Origin: Paenibacillus cremeus
GTDB taxonomy: Bacteria; Bacillota; Bacilli; Paenibacillales; NBRC-103111
Reading direction: 5' to 3'
Length of the DNA: 64,000 nt
Assembly: GCF_007786445.1 (NCBI RefSeq)
Contig: NZ_VNJI01000004.1
Location: 1-64,000 of the forward strand
Shown here piece by piece: positions 27,249 through 35,577 of this stretch; the first letter of the stretch is position 1; every line of letters starts with the position of its first letter. A program made the translations under genes and the position numbers. A model generated the notes under the pieces. The model was given only the letters and a program-made list of their open reading frames with translations. It made no database searches and was not told the DNA's origin.

Positions 27249-28324
27249 ATGAATGCAAAAGAAAGCCATTTTTTTGCGCGCGGCAATACGGCACATGGAG
27301 CCCATTTCTTGTATTTTTCCGCCTTTCAGGGACTAGAAAAGCTCATCGTTCTGACTGGTCCGAGCGGTACGGGTAAATCTACTGTTCTTCGCAGCATAGC
27401 AGATACCTTGCGGGGTAATGGTCAGCATGTACAATGCTTCCACTCCCCGCTTCGTCCCAACGAGCTGGATGGCATCATTGCAACCGAATTGAACATCGGA
27501 ATTCTCGACGGCGATGTATGCGAAGGAATTCCAAGCGCTGGTGAAAGCCTTTCCATCCATTTCGCGGAAGCGATCGACTACCAGCGTATTTCCTCGGAGG
27601 TCTTGAAACAATCTCAGAGCTTAATCAAAAGCTCACTGCGGCTTATTCCAAAGCTTACGAGTCGTTCTTAACCGCTCTGCGGATTCATGATGAGTGGGAG
27701 AAATTCTATATCGAGAGCATGGATTTTGAAAAAGCAGACCAGGTTACGCAGGAATTGATTCAGGATTTATTCGCTGATCATGGCTGTGATAAACAGACAA
27801 CAGGACGTCACCTGTTCTTCGGAGCGGCTACGCCAAGAGGCGCGTTTGATTTTATTCAAAGCTTGACCGTAGAGCTGGATCGGCGGATTTTCATCAAAGG
27901 AAGACCCGGCTCGGGCAAATCGACGTTGCTTAAAAAGCTCGCTGCAGCGGCAGAAAACAAAGGAATTGAAGTTCAAGTGTATCACTGCGGCTTCGATCCC
28001 AACAGCCTGGATATGCTGATTTTCCCGCAGCTTAGCACCGCCATCTTCGACAGCACCGCACCGCACGAATACTTCCCGGATCGCTCCGGAGATGAAATTC
28101 TGGATATGTATGAACGCGCCATGACACCCGGTACCGACGAAGCCTATGCCAATGAATTAGCCGGCATTAAAGAGCGATATTCAGCCAAAATGAAGGAGGC
28201 CACCTCCCATTTGGCCGTCGCCGAGGCCATCGATTCTCAGATTAAAGCGTTCTATACGGCAGCCACGAATTTTTCCGTGGTGGAACAATTGCAATCGAAG
28301 CTGGAGCAGCTGCTCGGCTTGTAA
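27249..28324 (+). pseudogene. Tandem P-loop ATPase (PRK06851-like), single-base frameshift
   Basis: Two frames together cover one protein of about 358 residues. The first (27249-27671; AAGGAG before ATG) carries Walker A TGPSGTGKST near residue 38, and the second carries GRPGSGKST near residue 220 of the joined product. Between them the second frame can be read back without stops to about 27600 (GLETISELNQKLTAAYSKAY, then HDEWEKFYIESMDFEKADQ), giving the normal linker. One missing base near 27603-27606 (TTGAAAC) accounts for the shift. The family is a conserved Firmicutes ATPase of unknown role. Sequencing error is possible, and read-through by frameshifting is less likely. Confidence 0.75.
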
Positions 28325-28460
28325 TAGAAACAACCAAAGGGGCGCCGAACTCATGTTCAGCTCCCCTTTAATTTTGGTCACACCCTAAAAAAACAATCCT
28401 CTCTCGTATATCTTAGTATCAGTTGCAACCGAAATTTAAACTAACAAGGTGGTCTTCTAT

Positions 28461-29597
28461 TTGAATCATGAGCATGAATTAAAAAAGCTACATATTCTCA
28501 CAAAAAGCATTCTGACTGGTGTGCTTGTACTCAGTGTAGGAACGGGGAGCGCGTTTGCTTCAGATGACGCATCGATGACTTCGCCCACAGCTGTCTCGGC
28601 GAACCAGGCAGCAATAACGAATTCATCTTCTGTAGTCAATACGCAGACAGGGACGGCAGCCGATGCGAAAGTAAAAACGCCGGAGCTTCTGCCGGGTGAT
28701 TTCTTTTATTTTATAAAATCCGCTTATGAAACCATTCAAATGGCTGTCGCGGTTGGGGACGTAAAGGAAGCCAGGCTGCTGGCCGTCTTTGCACAGGAGC
28801 GACTTGCAGAAGCACAAGCGTTGCTTGCGGATGGTAAAACCGAAATTGCCAATCAAACGCTACAAAAGGCTCTCGTATCCCAGCAGCAATCGCTCGACAA
28901 GTTAAATAAAAGCACGAGCTCTGGCAGTACATCGGGGACGGGGCAGACCGCGTCATCGGGTGCAGAATCAACGCCTGCTTCGACTCCGGCTCAGAACATG
29001 ACGGCTTCACCGGCAGCTAGCCCTATTGCTCCCGCATCGGATGATGATGAGGGAGACAGTCCGGTGGCTGAAGTAAAGGATCCGAAGCAGGTTCTTAAGG
29101 TTAAAACGGATCTGCAGCATAACATTGTCGCACTGACCGCTGCTTTGGAAAAGGTGAAAAATCCGAGGGCACAAATGGCGCTTCTGAAAAATATTGAAAA
29201 GTCATTTGGGCATTTGGAGAAGAAGCTGTCGAAGATCGAAGGCAAAGCAGGATCCGTTTCTCCTACTGCTGCAGCTGTGACAACCAGCGTACAGATGATC
29301 CAAACGGAGTCCCAAGCCTTGGTTGAAGAGAAAGCCGATTCAGCTGTGAAGTATTCAACCGAGGATAAGGAAAAGTATAAGGGGCAGGCTGCAATCCAGG
29401 CTGACTCCGTAACTACAAGTGCCGATCAAGTCGAACTGAAGGAGCATAAAGAGAAGCTCGACAAAGATGAAAAAACACACGAGACGAAAATGCAAGAAAA
29501 GGAGAAGCAAGAGCGCAGACACCAACCCGATAAAAACAATGAAAAGCACGGAAATAACGAAAAAGGCAATGCGAACGGCAAAGGAAACAACCATTAG
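28461..29597 (+). CDS. Secreted DUF5667-domain protein
   Basis: A 378-residue protein with a signal peptide (about residues 1-34, cleavage near AFAS). The DUF5667-like helix pair ELLPGDFFYFIKSAYETIQM and ARLLAVFAQERLAEAQALLA lies at about 72-130. A Ser/Thr/Ala/Pro linker follows (about 145-200), then a helical region with KVKTDLQHNIVALTAALEKV, and a highly charged Lys/Glu/His/Asn tail. TTG at 28461 with AAGGTGG ten bases upstream is the likeliest start. A GTG at 28449 overlaps the site. The family is surface-associated with no known activity. A strong terminator follows. Confidence 0.75.
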   Translation: MNHEHELKKLHILTKSILTGVLVLSVGTGSAFASDDASMTSPTAVSANQAAITNSSSVVNTQTGTAADAKVKTPELLPGDFFYFIKSAYETIQMAVAVGDVKEARLLAVFAQERLAEAQALLADGKTEIANQTLQKALVSQQQSLDKLNKSTSSGSTSGTGQTASSGAESTPASTPAQNMTASPAASPIAPASDDDEGDSPVAEVKDPKQVLKVKTDLQHNIVALTAALEKVKNPRAQMALLKNIEKSFGHLEKKLSKIEGKAGSVSPTAAAVTTSVQMIQTESQALVEEKADSAVKYSTEDKEKYKGQAAIQADSVTTSADQVELKEHKEKLDKDEKTHETKMQEKEKQERRHQPDKNNEKHGNNEKGNANGKGNNH

Positions 29598-29607
29598 TTA
29601 CATAAGC

Positions 29608-29637
29608 CAAGAAGCCCGCAGAAACGCGGGCTTCTTG
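29608..29637. terminator. Perfect 12-bp bidirectional terminator
   Basis: CAAGAAGCCCGC and GCGGGCTTCTTG flank a 6-base loop between converging genes. Confidence 0.9.
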
Positions 29638-29651
29638 CTTTTCTCAGCTTA

Positions 29652-30563
29652 TTACTCGCTGCACGCGTGGAACAGGGCGATTTTGGCAAACATGTCCTCG
29701 AGGGTAAACCTCGAATCGACATAATTGTACACTCGAATCATTCGCTCGTTCTGGTAATGCACATAATACATATCCTTCGTAAACCGCGGTGCCGGTTTCA
29801 GTTCGAAGTGGTACGCATGATCGTCCAGCAGCAGGTGGATCGCCGGGGAATCGCCGAGCGCCCACATCTCCCCCTTGGGAAAACGCGGATTGCTTGCGCC
29901 CGCCTCGTTGACCTCCAGCATTTGCTGGAACAAGTAGTGCCCGATCTCGCCGTAAGGACGCACCTTCAAGGCCAGCTCCGCCAAGCTGGTGCGGATCGTC
30001 GAGTACACGTCGCGTGGCACCTGCCACAAGTCGATCGGCGAGGCCATGACGACATTGGCGGCATCGATGTCATTGAGCAGGTTGAACTCGCGCTCACCCT
30101 TCGGCCATTGGCCGCCGCCAATCCAGAGAGCCGTGAAGCGGCCGGCAATCGCAGGCTCGGCCAGATAGGCGCTAGCCAAATCTGTCAATGGGCCGAGAAA
30201 CACCACATACAATGGCGTCGGATCGTCCGCCAACGCTTCGCGGATGATGAGCTCCGCTCCCTCCGAGTGCACAGGGGTGGCCTCATCCGGCATAGCACGT
30301 TCTGCCCCCTTGTACAGCGCCACCTTACTTGCCATTTTCATCAGCGACAAGACGTGCTCACACTCGCGATAGCTTTCCAGCATCGATTCGTTCGTGCGAT
30401 GGGTGCCAAAATGAGCAGCGATGATGCCACGGATCTTAAAGCGGGGTGTCAGCAGCGCATGAACGATCGCAAACTGGTCGTCCGCTTCATTTTTTGCGTC
30501 GGTGTTGATGATGAGTCGAATCTTCTTTTGCTCCGGAACATCGTAGGGCATGTAGTAGTGCAT
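29652..30563 (-). CDS. Nucleoside hydrolase (IUNH family)
   Basis: About 303 residues. It should hydrolyse nucleosides (or a related N-riboside) to base and ribose with a bound calcium ion. The signature loop is INTDAKNEADDQFAIVHALL near residues 15-34 (Asp-rich metal site), followed by GIIAAHFGTH, VVFLGPLTDLASAYL and a late EFNLLNDIDAANVV, which contributes the family's Asn/Asp ligands. The ATG at 30563 with AAAGGCGG upstream is preferred. In-frame codons up to 30611 lack a site. It is transcribed divergently from a broken LacI-type gene that presumably once controlled it. Confidence 0.85.
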   Translation of the reverse strand: MHYYMPYDVPEQKKIRLIINTDAKNEADDQFAIVHALLTPRFKIRGIIAAHFGTHRTNESMLESYRECEHVLSLMKMASKVALYKGAERAMPDEATPVHSEGAELIIREALADDPTPLYVVFLGPLTDLASAYLAEPAIAGRFTALWIGGGQWPKGEREFNLLNDIDAANVVMASPIDLWQVPRDVYSTIRTSLAELALKVRPYGEIGHYLFQQMLEVNEAGASNPRFPKGEMWALGDSPAIHLLLDDHAYHFELKPAPRFTKDMYYVHYQNERMIRVYNYVDSRFTLEDMFAKIALFHACSE

Positions 30564-30635
30564 GCAGCAACCGCCTTTCTTCATCAAGGGAATGTGAATG
30601 GCAAAATCCATCTATTCATAGTACACTGAACATAA

Positions 30636-30652
30636 TTTAAAGCGGTTTCGGC
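30636..30652. promoter_or_regulatory. Weak LacI-type operator in the divergent region
   Basis: TTTAAAGCGGTTTCGG resembles LacI/CcpA-type operators (central CG with AAA/TTT flanks) but is imperfectly symmetric. It lies between the nucleoside hydrolase start and the lacI-type gene. Confidence 0.3.
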
Positions 30653-30677
30653 TACTCAAAAGGGGAGTTTTTCAACC

Positions 30678-31452
30678 ATGAAAATGGAAGACATTGCGAG
30701 ACTCGCAGGCGTCTCCAAATCGGCGGTTTCCATCGCGCTTAGCGGCAAACCCGGAGGAGAGCCATGAGGCCAGCGGCTTGATCCTGCTTGGAACGAACCT
30801 GACCGCAGCGCAAATCCAGCGGGTCGCCAGCAGGCAGCCTTATCTAGTGGTACTGGATACGTGCTACGAAACGCTCCCGCTTCATTTCATCGTAATGAAC
30901 AACATTATGGGCGCCTACCAGGCGGCTCGCCATCTGCTCGAGCTCGGACACCGCCGCATTGGATATGTGCAGCCCCACTCCCGCATGTACAACTTCGATA
31001 CCCTGAAAAAAGGGTTCATGACCGCCCTGGAAGAGGAGGGCATGAGCCTTGACGCAGAGCTTCTGTTTGGCGCTTCGCCCACGGTCATAACCGTGCAGCA
31101 GGAGCTGAAGGAGCGCTTTGCCGCTCTGGGTGCTCGAATGCCATCGGCCCTGTTTTGCGAGTTTGATTATATCGCGATTAGCGTCATCAAGACGCTGGCC
31201 GAGCTGGGCCTCCGCGTACCGGACGAGGTATCGGTCGTCGGCTTCGACAATATCCATGAAGCGACCATCGTTACTCCCGAGCTGACTACGGTTCACGTGG
31301 AGAAGGCGAACATCGCCGAGCTGGCCGTTTCCCAGCTGCTCTCGATGATTAGCGGCCCTGGTACGATCAAGACCAAATCGTTCATCGATACGCAGCTAGT
31401 GGTGCGAAATTCAAGCCGAGCACTTCATGCAGCTTCAGGAGCCTTAGCATGA
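30678..31452 (+). pseudogene. LacI-family regulator with internal deletion
   Basis: From ATG 30678 (AGGGGAG ten bases upstream) the frame encodes the complete LacI-type DNA-reading start MKMEDIARLAGVSKSAVSIA and LSGKPGGEP, then stops. A different frame resumes at once with SHEASGLILLGTNLT and runs through the sugar-binding domain (TCYETLPLHFIVMNNIMGAY, IGYVQPHSRMYNF, PDEVSVVGFDNI) to 31452. Compared with normal length (about 330-340 residues), roughly 75-90 residues linking hinge and first core strand are missing, and the frame is shifted at about 30762-30768. This is a real deletion rather than a base-call error. A shorter frame from 30694 reads through the helix-turn-helix in the wrong frame. 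Confidence 0.82.
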
Positions 31453-31458
31453 CAAATA

Positions 31459-31508
31459 GAAAGACGACCTTCATGCCCGGATTTGGGGCCAAAGGTCGTC
31501 TTTTTTTA
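31459..31508. terminator. Bidirectional terminator between lacI remnant and DUF1761 gene
   Basis: AAAGACGACCTT pairs with AAAGGTCGTCTTT, with an inner GCCCGG/GGGGCC-like stem and TTTTTTT on the plus strand. Confidence 0.85.
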
Positions 31509-31952
31509 CTTCCAGAACCAAAACATCAACAGCAGCATCGTAAATCGCACGATCTCGTACGAGGTGTCGACGGCTACAACCAGCCAGCTTTTGAACTGCC
31601 ACACTTTCTTGCCGACCGTAAAAGGAAGCGTATAGCCTGCCGTAAGCAGCATCGTAAACCCGAACGCACCCGTCAAGCTGTTCCCATCATACCCAAAGGC
31701 TTGTCCTCCGGCCTTCCAAAGCTCTAAGCATACCGCGAAGGCGATCGAGGTCACGAATGAGACCATAATATAAATGACAAACGATTGAATCTTGGTGGAT
31801 TTGGAGACGGTATCCTCCGACAGGCTGGTCTTGCCATACATATCCCTCTGATACGGCTTAGCCCAAATAACGGCCATCCATAAAAAGCCTAATACCAAGG
31901 ACAAAATCCCCGAAACGAAAACCGCTCCATAATTGATCGAACTAAGCAACAT
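31506..31952 (-). CDS. DUF1761 membrane protein
   Basis: A 148-residue protein with four hydrophobic segments. The N-terminal INYGAVFVSGILSLVLGFLW followed by a Trp/Lys-rich turn is typical of DUF1761, whose function is unknown. Binding site GAGAGGG. Its upstream region has a strong sigma-A promoter and two inverted repeats that share AACC/GGTT arms, so it is probably under a dedicated repressor not encoded nearby. Confidence 0.8.
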   Translation of the reverse strand: MLLSSINYGAVFVSGILSLVLGFLWMAVIWAKPYQRDMYGKTSLSEDTVSKSTKIQSFVIYIMVSFVTSIAFAVCLELWKAGGQAFGYDGNSLTGAFGFTMLLTAGYTLPFTVGKKVWQFKSWLVVAVDTSYEIVRFTMLLLMFWFWK

Positions 31953-31985
31953 CTACTATTCCCTCTCTTCTGCTATGCGTATAAA

Positions 31986-32003
31986 CGAAACCCTTAGGTT
32001 TCG
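31986..32003. promoter_or_regulatory. Inverted repeat between promoter and gene (candidate operator)
   Basis: CGAAACC-CTTA-GGTTTCG is a perfect 7-bp inverted repeat just downstream of the -10 box. A related AACCATTTGGTT repeat (about 32019-32030) lies in the -35/-10 spacer. Confidence 0.55.
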
Positions 32004-32010
32004 CATTTAG

Positions 32011-32040
32011 ATTATATACAACCATTTGGTTTCATGTCAA
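32011..32040 (-). promoter_or_regulatory. Sigma-A promoter of the DUF1761 gene
   Basis: On the minus strand TTGACA, an 18-bp spacer and TATAAT, both boxes exactly consensus, about 60 bases upstream of the start codon. Confidence 0.8.
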
Positions 32041-32044
32041 CAAG

Positions 32045-32080
32045 TAAAAAACCGACCCCATATGGCTCAGGATCGGTTGG
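32045..32080 (-). terminator. Terminator of the alcohol dehydrogenase gene
   Basis: On the minus strand AACCGATCC pairs with GGGGTCGGTT (small bulge), followed by TTTTTT, 20 bases past the stop codon. Confidence 0.75.
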
Positions 32081-32100
32081 TTTGGTTCTAATTGCGTAGT

Positions 32101-33273
32101 CTAAACATCATCATAAGCCTGCTCAATAATTTGCAAGTAATCGTCGCTGCTGATCGGCCTGACATTGCTTGGCGTGGAGTTGTTAGTCAATGCCATTTCG
32201 GCGATTCGCGCAAAATCCTCTCGGCGGACGCCAGGCAGCTCCCTAAGCTTCGGGATTTCCAGCTGACGTGTGAAGTCACGCACTCCAGCGATTAATTTCT
32301 GAGTGGCCTGTTCATCCGAATCCAGGTTTGTGGCAAAGCCCATATGACGGGCCATCTCGGCATGAATCGCTTGCTCAGCTTGTGCGTTGAATTGCAGCAC
32401 ATAGGGCAAAAATACTGAGTTCGCCACCCCGTGCGGGGTATCGTACAATCCTCCCAGCGCCTCGGCCAAACAGTGAACAGCGGCGACATCGCTGGAGCCG
32501 AAGCATAGGCCGGCCAGCATACTGCTCTCCAGCATGGCGAATCGAGCCTTTTCGTTGTCTCCATCGCGGAAAGCTGTAGGCAGAGCAGAAACGATCGTTC
32601 TCATTGACCTTGCGCCGAGCGCCTGCGAGATCGGATTGGTCACCTTACACGAATAGCCTTCGATGGCGTGCACCAACGCATCCACACCTGTAGCGGCCGT
32701 AATCGCCTTTGGCACGGTAAACGTCAGCTTAGGATCGAGCACGGCCAGCAGGGGACGCAATGCGGCATGCTTGAGCGTCAGCTTCCGATGCGTGGTCGAC
32801 TCGGTAATCACCGAGGATCGGGTCACCTCCGAGCCAGTCCCTGCCGTAGTCGGTACGCAAACGATGGGAGCGATGTTGACATACTTTCGTATCCCCTCGA
32901 CATACTCCAGCGGTGTCCCCCCATTAGGGCCAAGTAAGGCGATCGCCTTTCCGGTGTCCATGGCGCTTCCGCCGCCGATCGCAACGACAGCCTCCAGCCG
33001 CTGCTCGACAAAGAGCTTCGCTCCAGCCAGACATTCGGTGTCCCGTGGATTGGGAGAGAGCGCATCGAATAGCACGGTGCGATACCCCGTCGCCTGGAGC
33101 CGCTCCAGAATCGGCTGAACGATCCCAGCCCTGACCACACCCGGATCACTGACCACTAGAATGGAAGGTCCGATTTCCAGTGACTTTAATAAATCAGGCA
33201 GCTCCTCCGCTTTGCCTAGTCCCATTTCAATCTTGGTATTGCAAAAGTAACTAAAGTTGTCCAATGTCCTCAT
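32101..33273 (-). CDS. Iron-containing alcohol dehydrogenase (group III)
   Basis: A 390-residue NAD(P)-dependent dehydrogenase. The nucleotide-binding GGGSAMDTGKA is near residues 97-107. The metal ligands sit in GVDALVHAIEGY (Asp, His), DVAAVHCLAEALGG (His) and YDTPHGVANS (His). The family reduces aldehydes/ketones or oxidises alcohols and hydroxy acids. The exact start is uncertain: AGGAG is only two bases from the ATG, and a TTG three codons later would have better spacing. The repeat array at 33286 begins immediately upstream of the binding site. Confidence 0.87.
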   Translation of the reverse strand: MRTLDNFSYFCNTKIEMGLGKAEELPDLLKSLEIGPSILVVSDPGVVRAGIVQPILERLQATGYRTVLFDALSPNPRDTECLAGAKLFVEQRLEAVVAIGGGSAMDTGKAIALLGPNGGTPLEYVEGIRKYVNIAPIVCVPTTAGTGSEVTRSSVITESTTHRKLTLKHAALRPLLAVLDPKLTFTVPKAITAATGVDALVHAIEGYSCKVTNPISQALGARSMRTIVSALPTAFRDGDNEKARFAMLESSMLAGLCFGSSDVAAVHCLAEALGGLYDTPHGVANSVFLPYVLQFNAQAEQAIHAEMARHMGFATNLDSDEQATQKLIAGVRDFTRQLEIPKLRELPGVRREDFARIAEMALTNNSTPSNVRPISSDDYLQIIEQAYDDV

Positions 33274-33285
33274 GGCTCCTCTCTT

Positions 33286-34574
33286 CGGGCTCTAGCGCGG
33301 GTTTTCCGCTTTGCACCCCTCCCGCAGCCCCTGCCCCGCGCTGCAGCGCTGCTTTTCCGCTTTGCACCCCGCGCGCAGCCTCTGCCTCGGGCTCTAGCGC
33401 AGGTTTTCCGCTTTGCACGCCTCGCGCAGCCTCTGCCTCGGGCTCTAGCGCGGCTTTTCCGCTTTGCACACCTCGCGCAGCCTCTTCCTCGGGCTCTAAC
33501 GCGGCTTTTCCGCTTTGCACGCCTCGCGCCCCCCTGCCCCCGCGCTGCAGCGCTGCTTCTCCGCTTTGCACGCCTCGCGCAGCCTCTGCCTCGGGCTCTA
33601 GCGCGGGTTTTCCGCTTTGCACGCCTCGCGCAGCCTCTGCCGGGCTCTAGCGCGGGTTTTCCGCTTTGCACGCCTCGCGCAGCCTCTGCCTCGGGCTCTA
33701 GCGCGGGTTTTCCGCTTTGCACGCCTCGCGCAGCCTCTGCCTCGGGCTCTAACGCGGCTTTTCCGCTTTGCATCCCTCCCGCAGCCTCTGCCTCGGGCTC
33801 TAGCGCGGCTTTTCCGCTTTGCACACCTCGCGCAGCCTCTTCCTCGGGCTCTAACGCGGCTTTTCCGCTTTGCACGCCTCGCGCCCCCCTGCCCCGCGCT
33901 GCAGCGCTGCTTCTCCGCTTTGCACGCCTCGCGCACCCTCTGCCTCGGGCTCTAGCGCGGATTTTCCGCTTTGCACCCTTCGCGCAGCCTCTGCCCCGGG
34001 CTCTAGCGCGGCTTTTCCGCTTTGCACGCCTCGCGCAGCCTCTGCCCCGGGCTCTAGCGCGGCTTTTCCGCTTTGCACCCCTCCCGCAGCCTCTACCCCG
34101 CGCTGCAGCACGGCTTTTCCGCTTTGCACACCTCGCGCAGCCCCTGCCCCGAGCTGCAGCGCGGCTTCTCCGCTTTGCACCCCTCCCGCAGCCTCTGCCC
34201 CGGGCTGCAGCGCGGCTTTTCCGCTTTGCCCCCCTCGCGCAGCCCCTGCCTCGGGCTCTAGCGCGGCTTTTCCGCTTTGCACGCCTCGCGCAGCCCCTGC
34301 CTCGGGCTCCAGCGCCGCTTTTCCGCTTTGCACGCCTCGCGCAGCCTCTGCCCCGCGCTGCAGCACTGCTTTTCCGCTTTGCACACCTCGCGCAGCCTCT
34401 ACCCCGCGCTGCAGCACGGCTTTTCCGCTTTGCACCCCTCGCGCAGCCTCTGCCTCGGGCTCTAGCGCGGCTTTTCCGCTTTGCACGCCTCGCGCAGCCC
34501 CAGCCCCGGGCTCTAGCGCGGCTTTTCCGCTTTGCACCCCTCGCGCAGCCTCTGCCTTGGGCTCTAGCGCGGCT
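33286..34574. repeat. 51-bp tandem repeat array 3 (about 25 units)
   Basis: About 25 units, most exactly 51 bp, share GGCTCTAGCGCGGCTTTTCC followed by GCTTTGCAC, with an array-specific half rich in CTCGCGCAGCCTCTGC. A subset of units replaces GGCTCTAG with CGCTGCAG. A block containing AACGCGG and the CCCCCCTGCC variant is duplicated about 355 bp apart (33481 and 33836), that is seven units minus small indels, indicating unequal exchange. The array fills the whole space from the phosphotransferase stop to the alcohol dehydrogenase binding site. The 17-codon period leaves open frames on both strands, which I do not call as genes. Confidence 0.93.
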
Positions 34575-35543
34575 TTATAGTACCTTCGTTAAAGGCTCAT
34601 CCGCTTCAATCTCCGCTTTCATTCGCAGCCATGTCGTCTTCAGCTCGCCTTCCACCGTGTTCCAATCATACCGTTGGTGTAAAAAATGAAAATCCGACAA
34701 CCGTCGTAAGCTAAGAAATTTCGGTATCGCTTGTAGCCACCAAGGGTCGATGGGAAGCATTTCTTGATAGCCTTTCAGAAACGAGTCGAGGAACCAGGCC
34801 ACTTGGTCATCGCGGGCTCCACTGGCTTGAGCTTGAGCCTGCCGATTAAATCTTAAGATCGCCAAGTAAAGGATGATGGCGATGTCATAAGCGAACCAAT
34901 GGTAGAGACAGTCATCAAAATCAAACGCCGTAACGGTGCCATCTTCGGTTACGAAAATGTTTTTGGAATGAAGGTCACTATGGATCAGTCCATAGTTCTT
35001 AGAATCGGTTGGAAGCGTATGCAGCCAACTCAGCAGCTCAGCTGCTTTTTGCCGAGCTATGGTTTCTTCTGTGGGCAAGCGCATCAGATCCATCCAGGGG
35101 TCCTCTGACCATGGCTTCCGCTTAATCTCCTTTAGAGGCAGATAGGATTGAGTAAGCAGGTGCATCTGCCCAAGAATACGTCCCCATTGGATAAAGAGCT
35201 TCGGGTTCCAGTCTTCGTCCGTGGGAATCCGACCAGGTGCTTGGGAGAAGACGGAGGCATGGTGGCCTTCGGTTACATTTTCGACCCATTGACCCGCTTT
35301 GGACGGAAAGATCTTGGGAACCGAAACACCATTTTCAAACAGATAGTTCATAAAATGCAGCTCTGCCACTGCCTCTAGCTCGCTGCGGAACTGCTGATTG
35401 GACAACCGTAAAACTCTTGCAGGGTACCCGTTTTGGGCAGGGTGCTGGTATATCTCATTCACATTGCCGCCAACATAAGCTAGTAGATTGGAATCCAGTC
35501 CAAACGCATTGGCCGCCGCTTGTACTATGAGCTCCTTCTGCAT
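34575..35543 (-). CDS. Phosphotransferase-family (APH/choline-kinase-like) protein
   Basis: About 322 residues. The kinase-like fold shows the catalytic loop GLIHSDLHSKNIFV near residue 190 and the metal-binding TAFDFDDCLYHWFAYD shortly after, as in APH and homoserine/spectinomycin-type kinases. The N-lobe is less conserved. It should phosphorylate a small molecule with ATP, and the target is unknown. The ATG at 35543 follows GAGGAGGAG. An upstream in-frame ATG at 35561 overlaps that region. The stop codon abuts array 3. Confidence 0.83.
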   Translation of the reverse strand: MQKELIVQAAANAFGLDSNLLAYVGGNVNEIYQHPAQNGYPARVLRLSNQQFRSELEAVAELHFMNYLFENGVSVPKIFPSKAGQWVENVTEGHHASVFSQAPGRIPTDEDWNPKLFIQWGRILGQMHLLTQSYLPLKEIKRKPWSEDPWMDLMRLPTEETIARQKAAELLSWLHTLPTDSKNYGLIHSDLHSKNIFVTEDGTVTAFDFDDCLYHWFAYDIAIILYLAILRFNRQAQAQASGARDDQVAWFLDSFLKGYQEMLPIDPWWLQAIPKFLSLRRLSDFHFLHQRYDWNTVEGELKTTWLRMKAEIEADEPLTKVL

Positions 35544-35577
35544 CCCGCTCCTCCTCAGCATGTCCGATTTTACAACC

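Noticed and set aside
30694-31452. Complete LacI-type protein of 252 residues
   Set aside because: Its first 20 residues are the DNA-reading domain read in the wrong frame. The true start at 30678 is in another frame.
33286-34574. CRISPR array
   Set aside because: Units are contiguous 51-bp repeats without unique spacers and no cas genes are present.
33251-34580. Several open frames of 110-236 codons on both strands of array 3
   Set aside because: Open frames on both strands with a 17-residue period are a by-product of the tandem repeat, and there is no start context.
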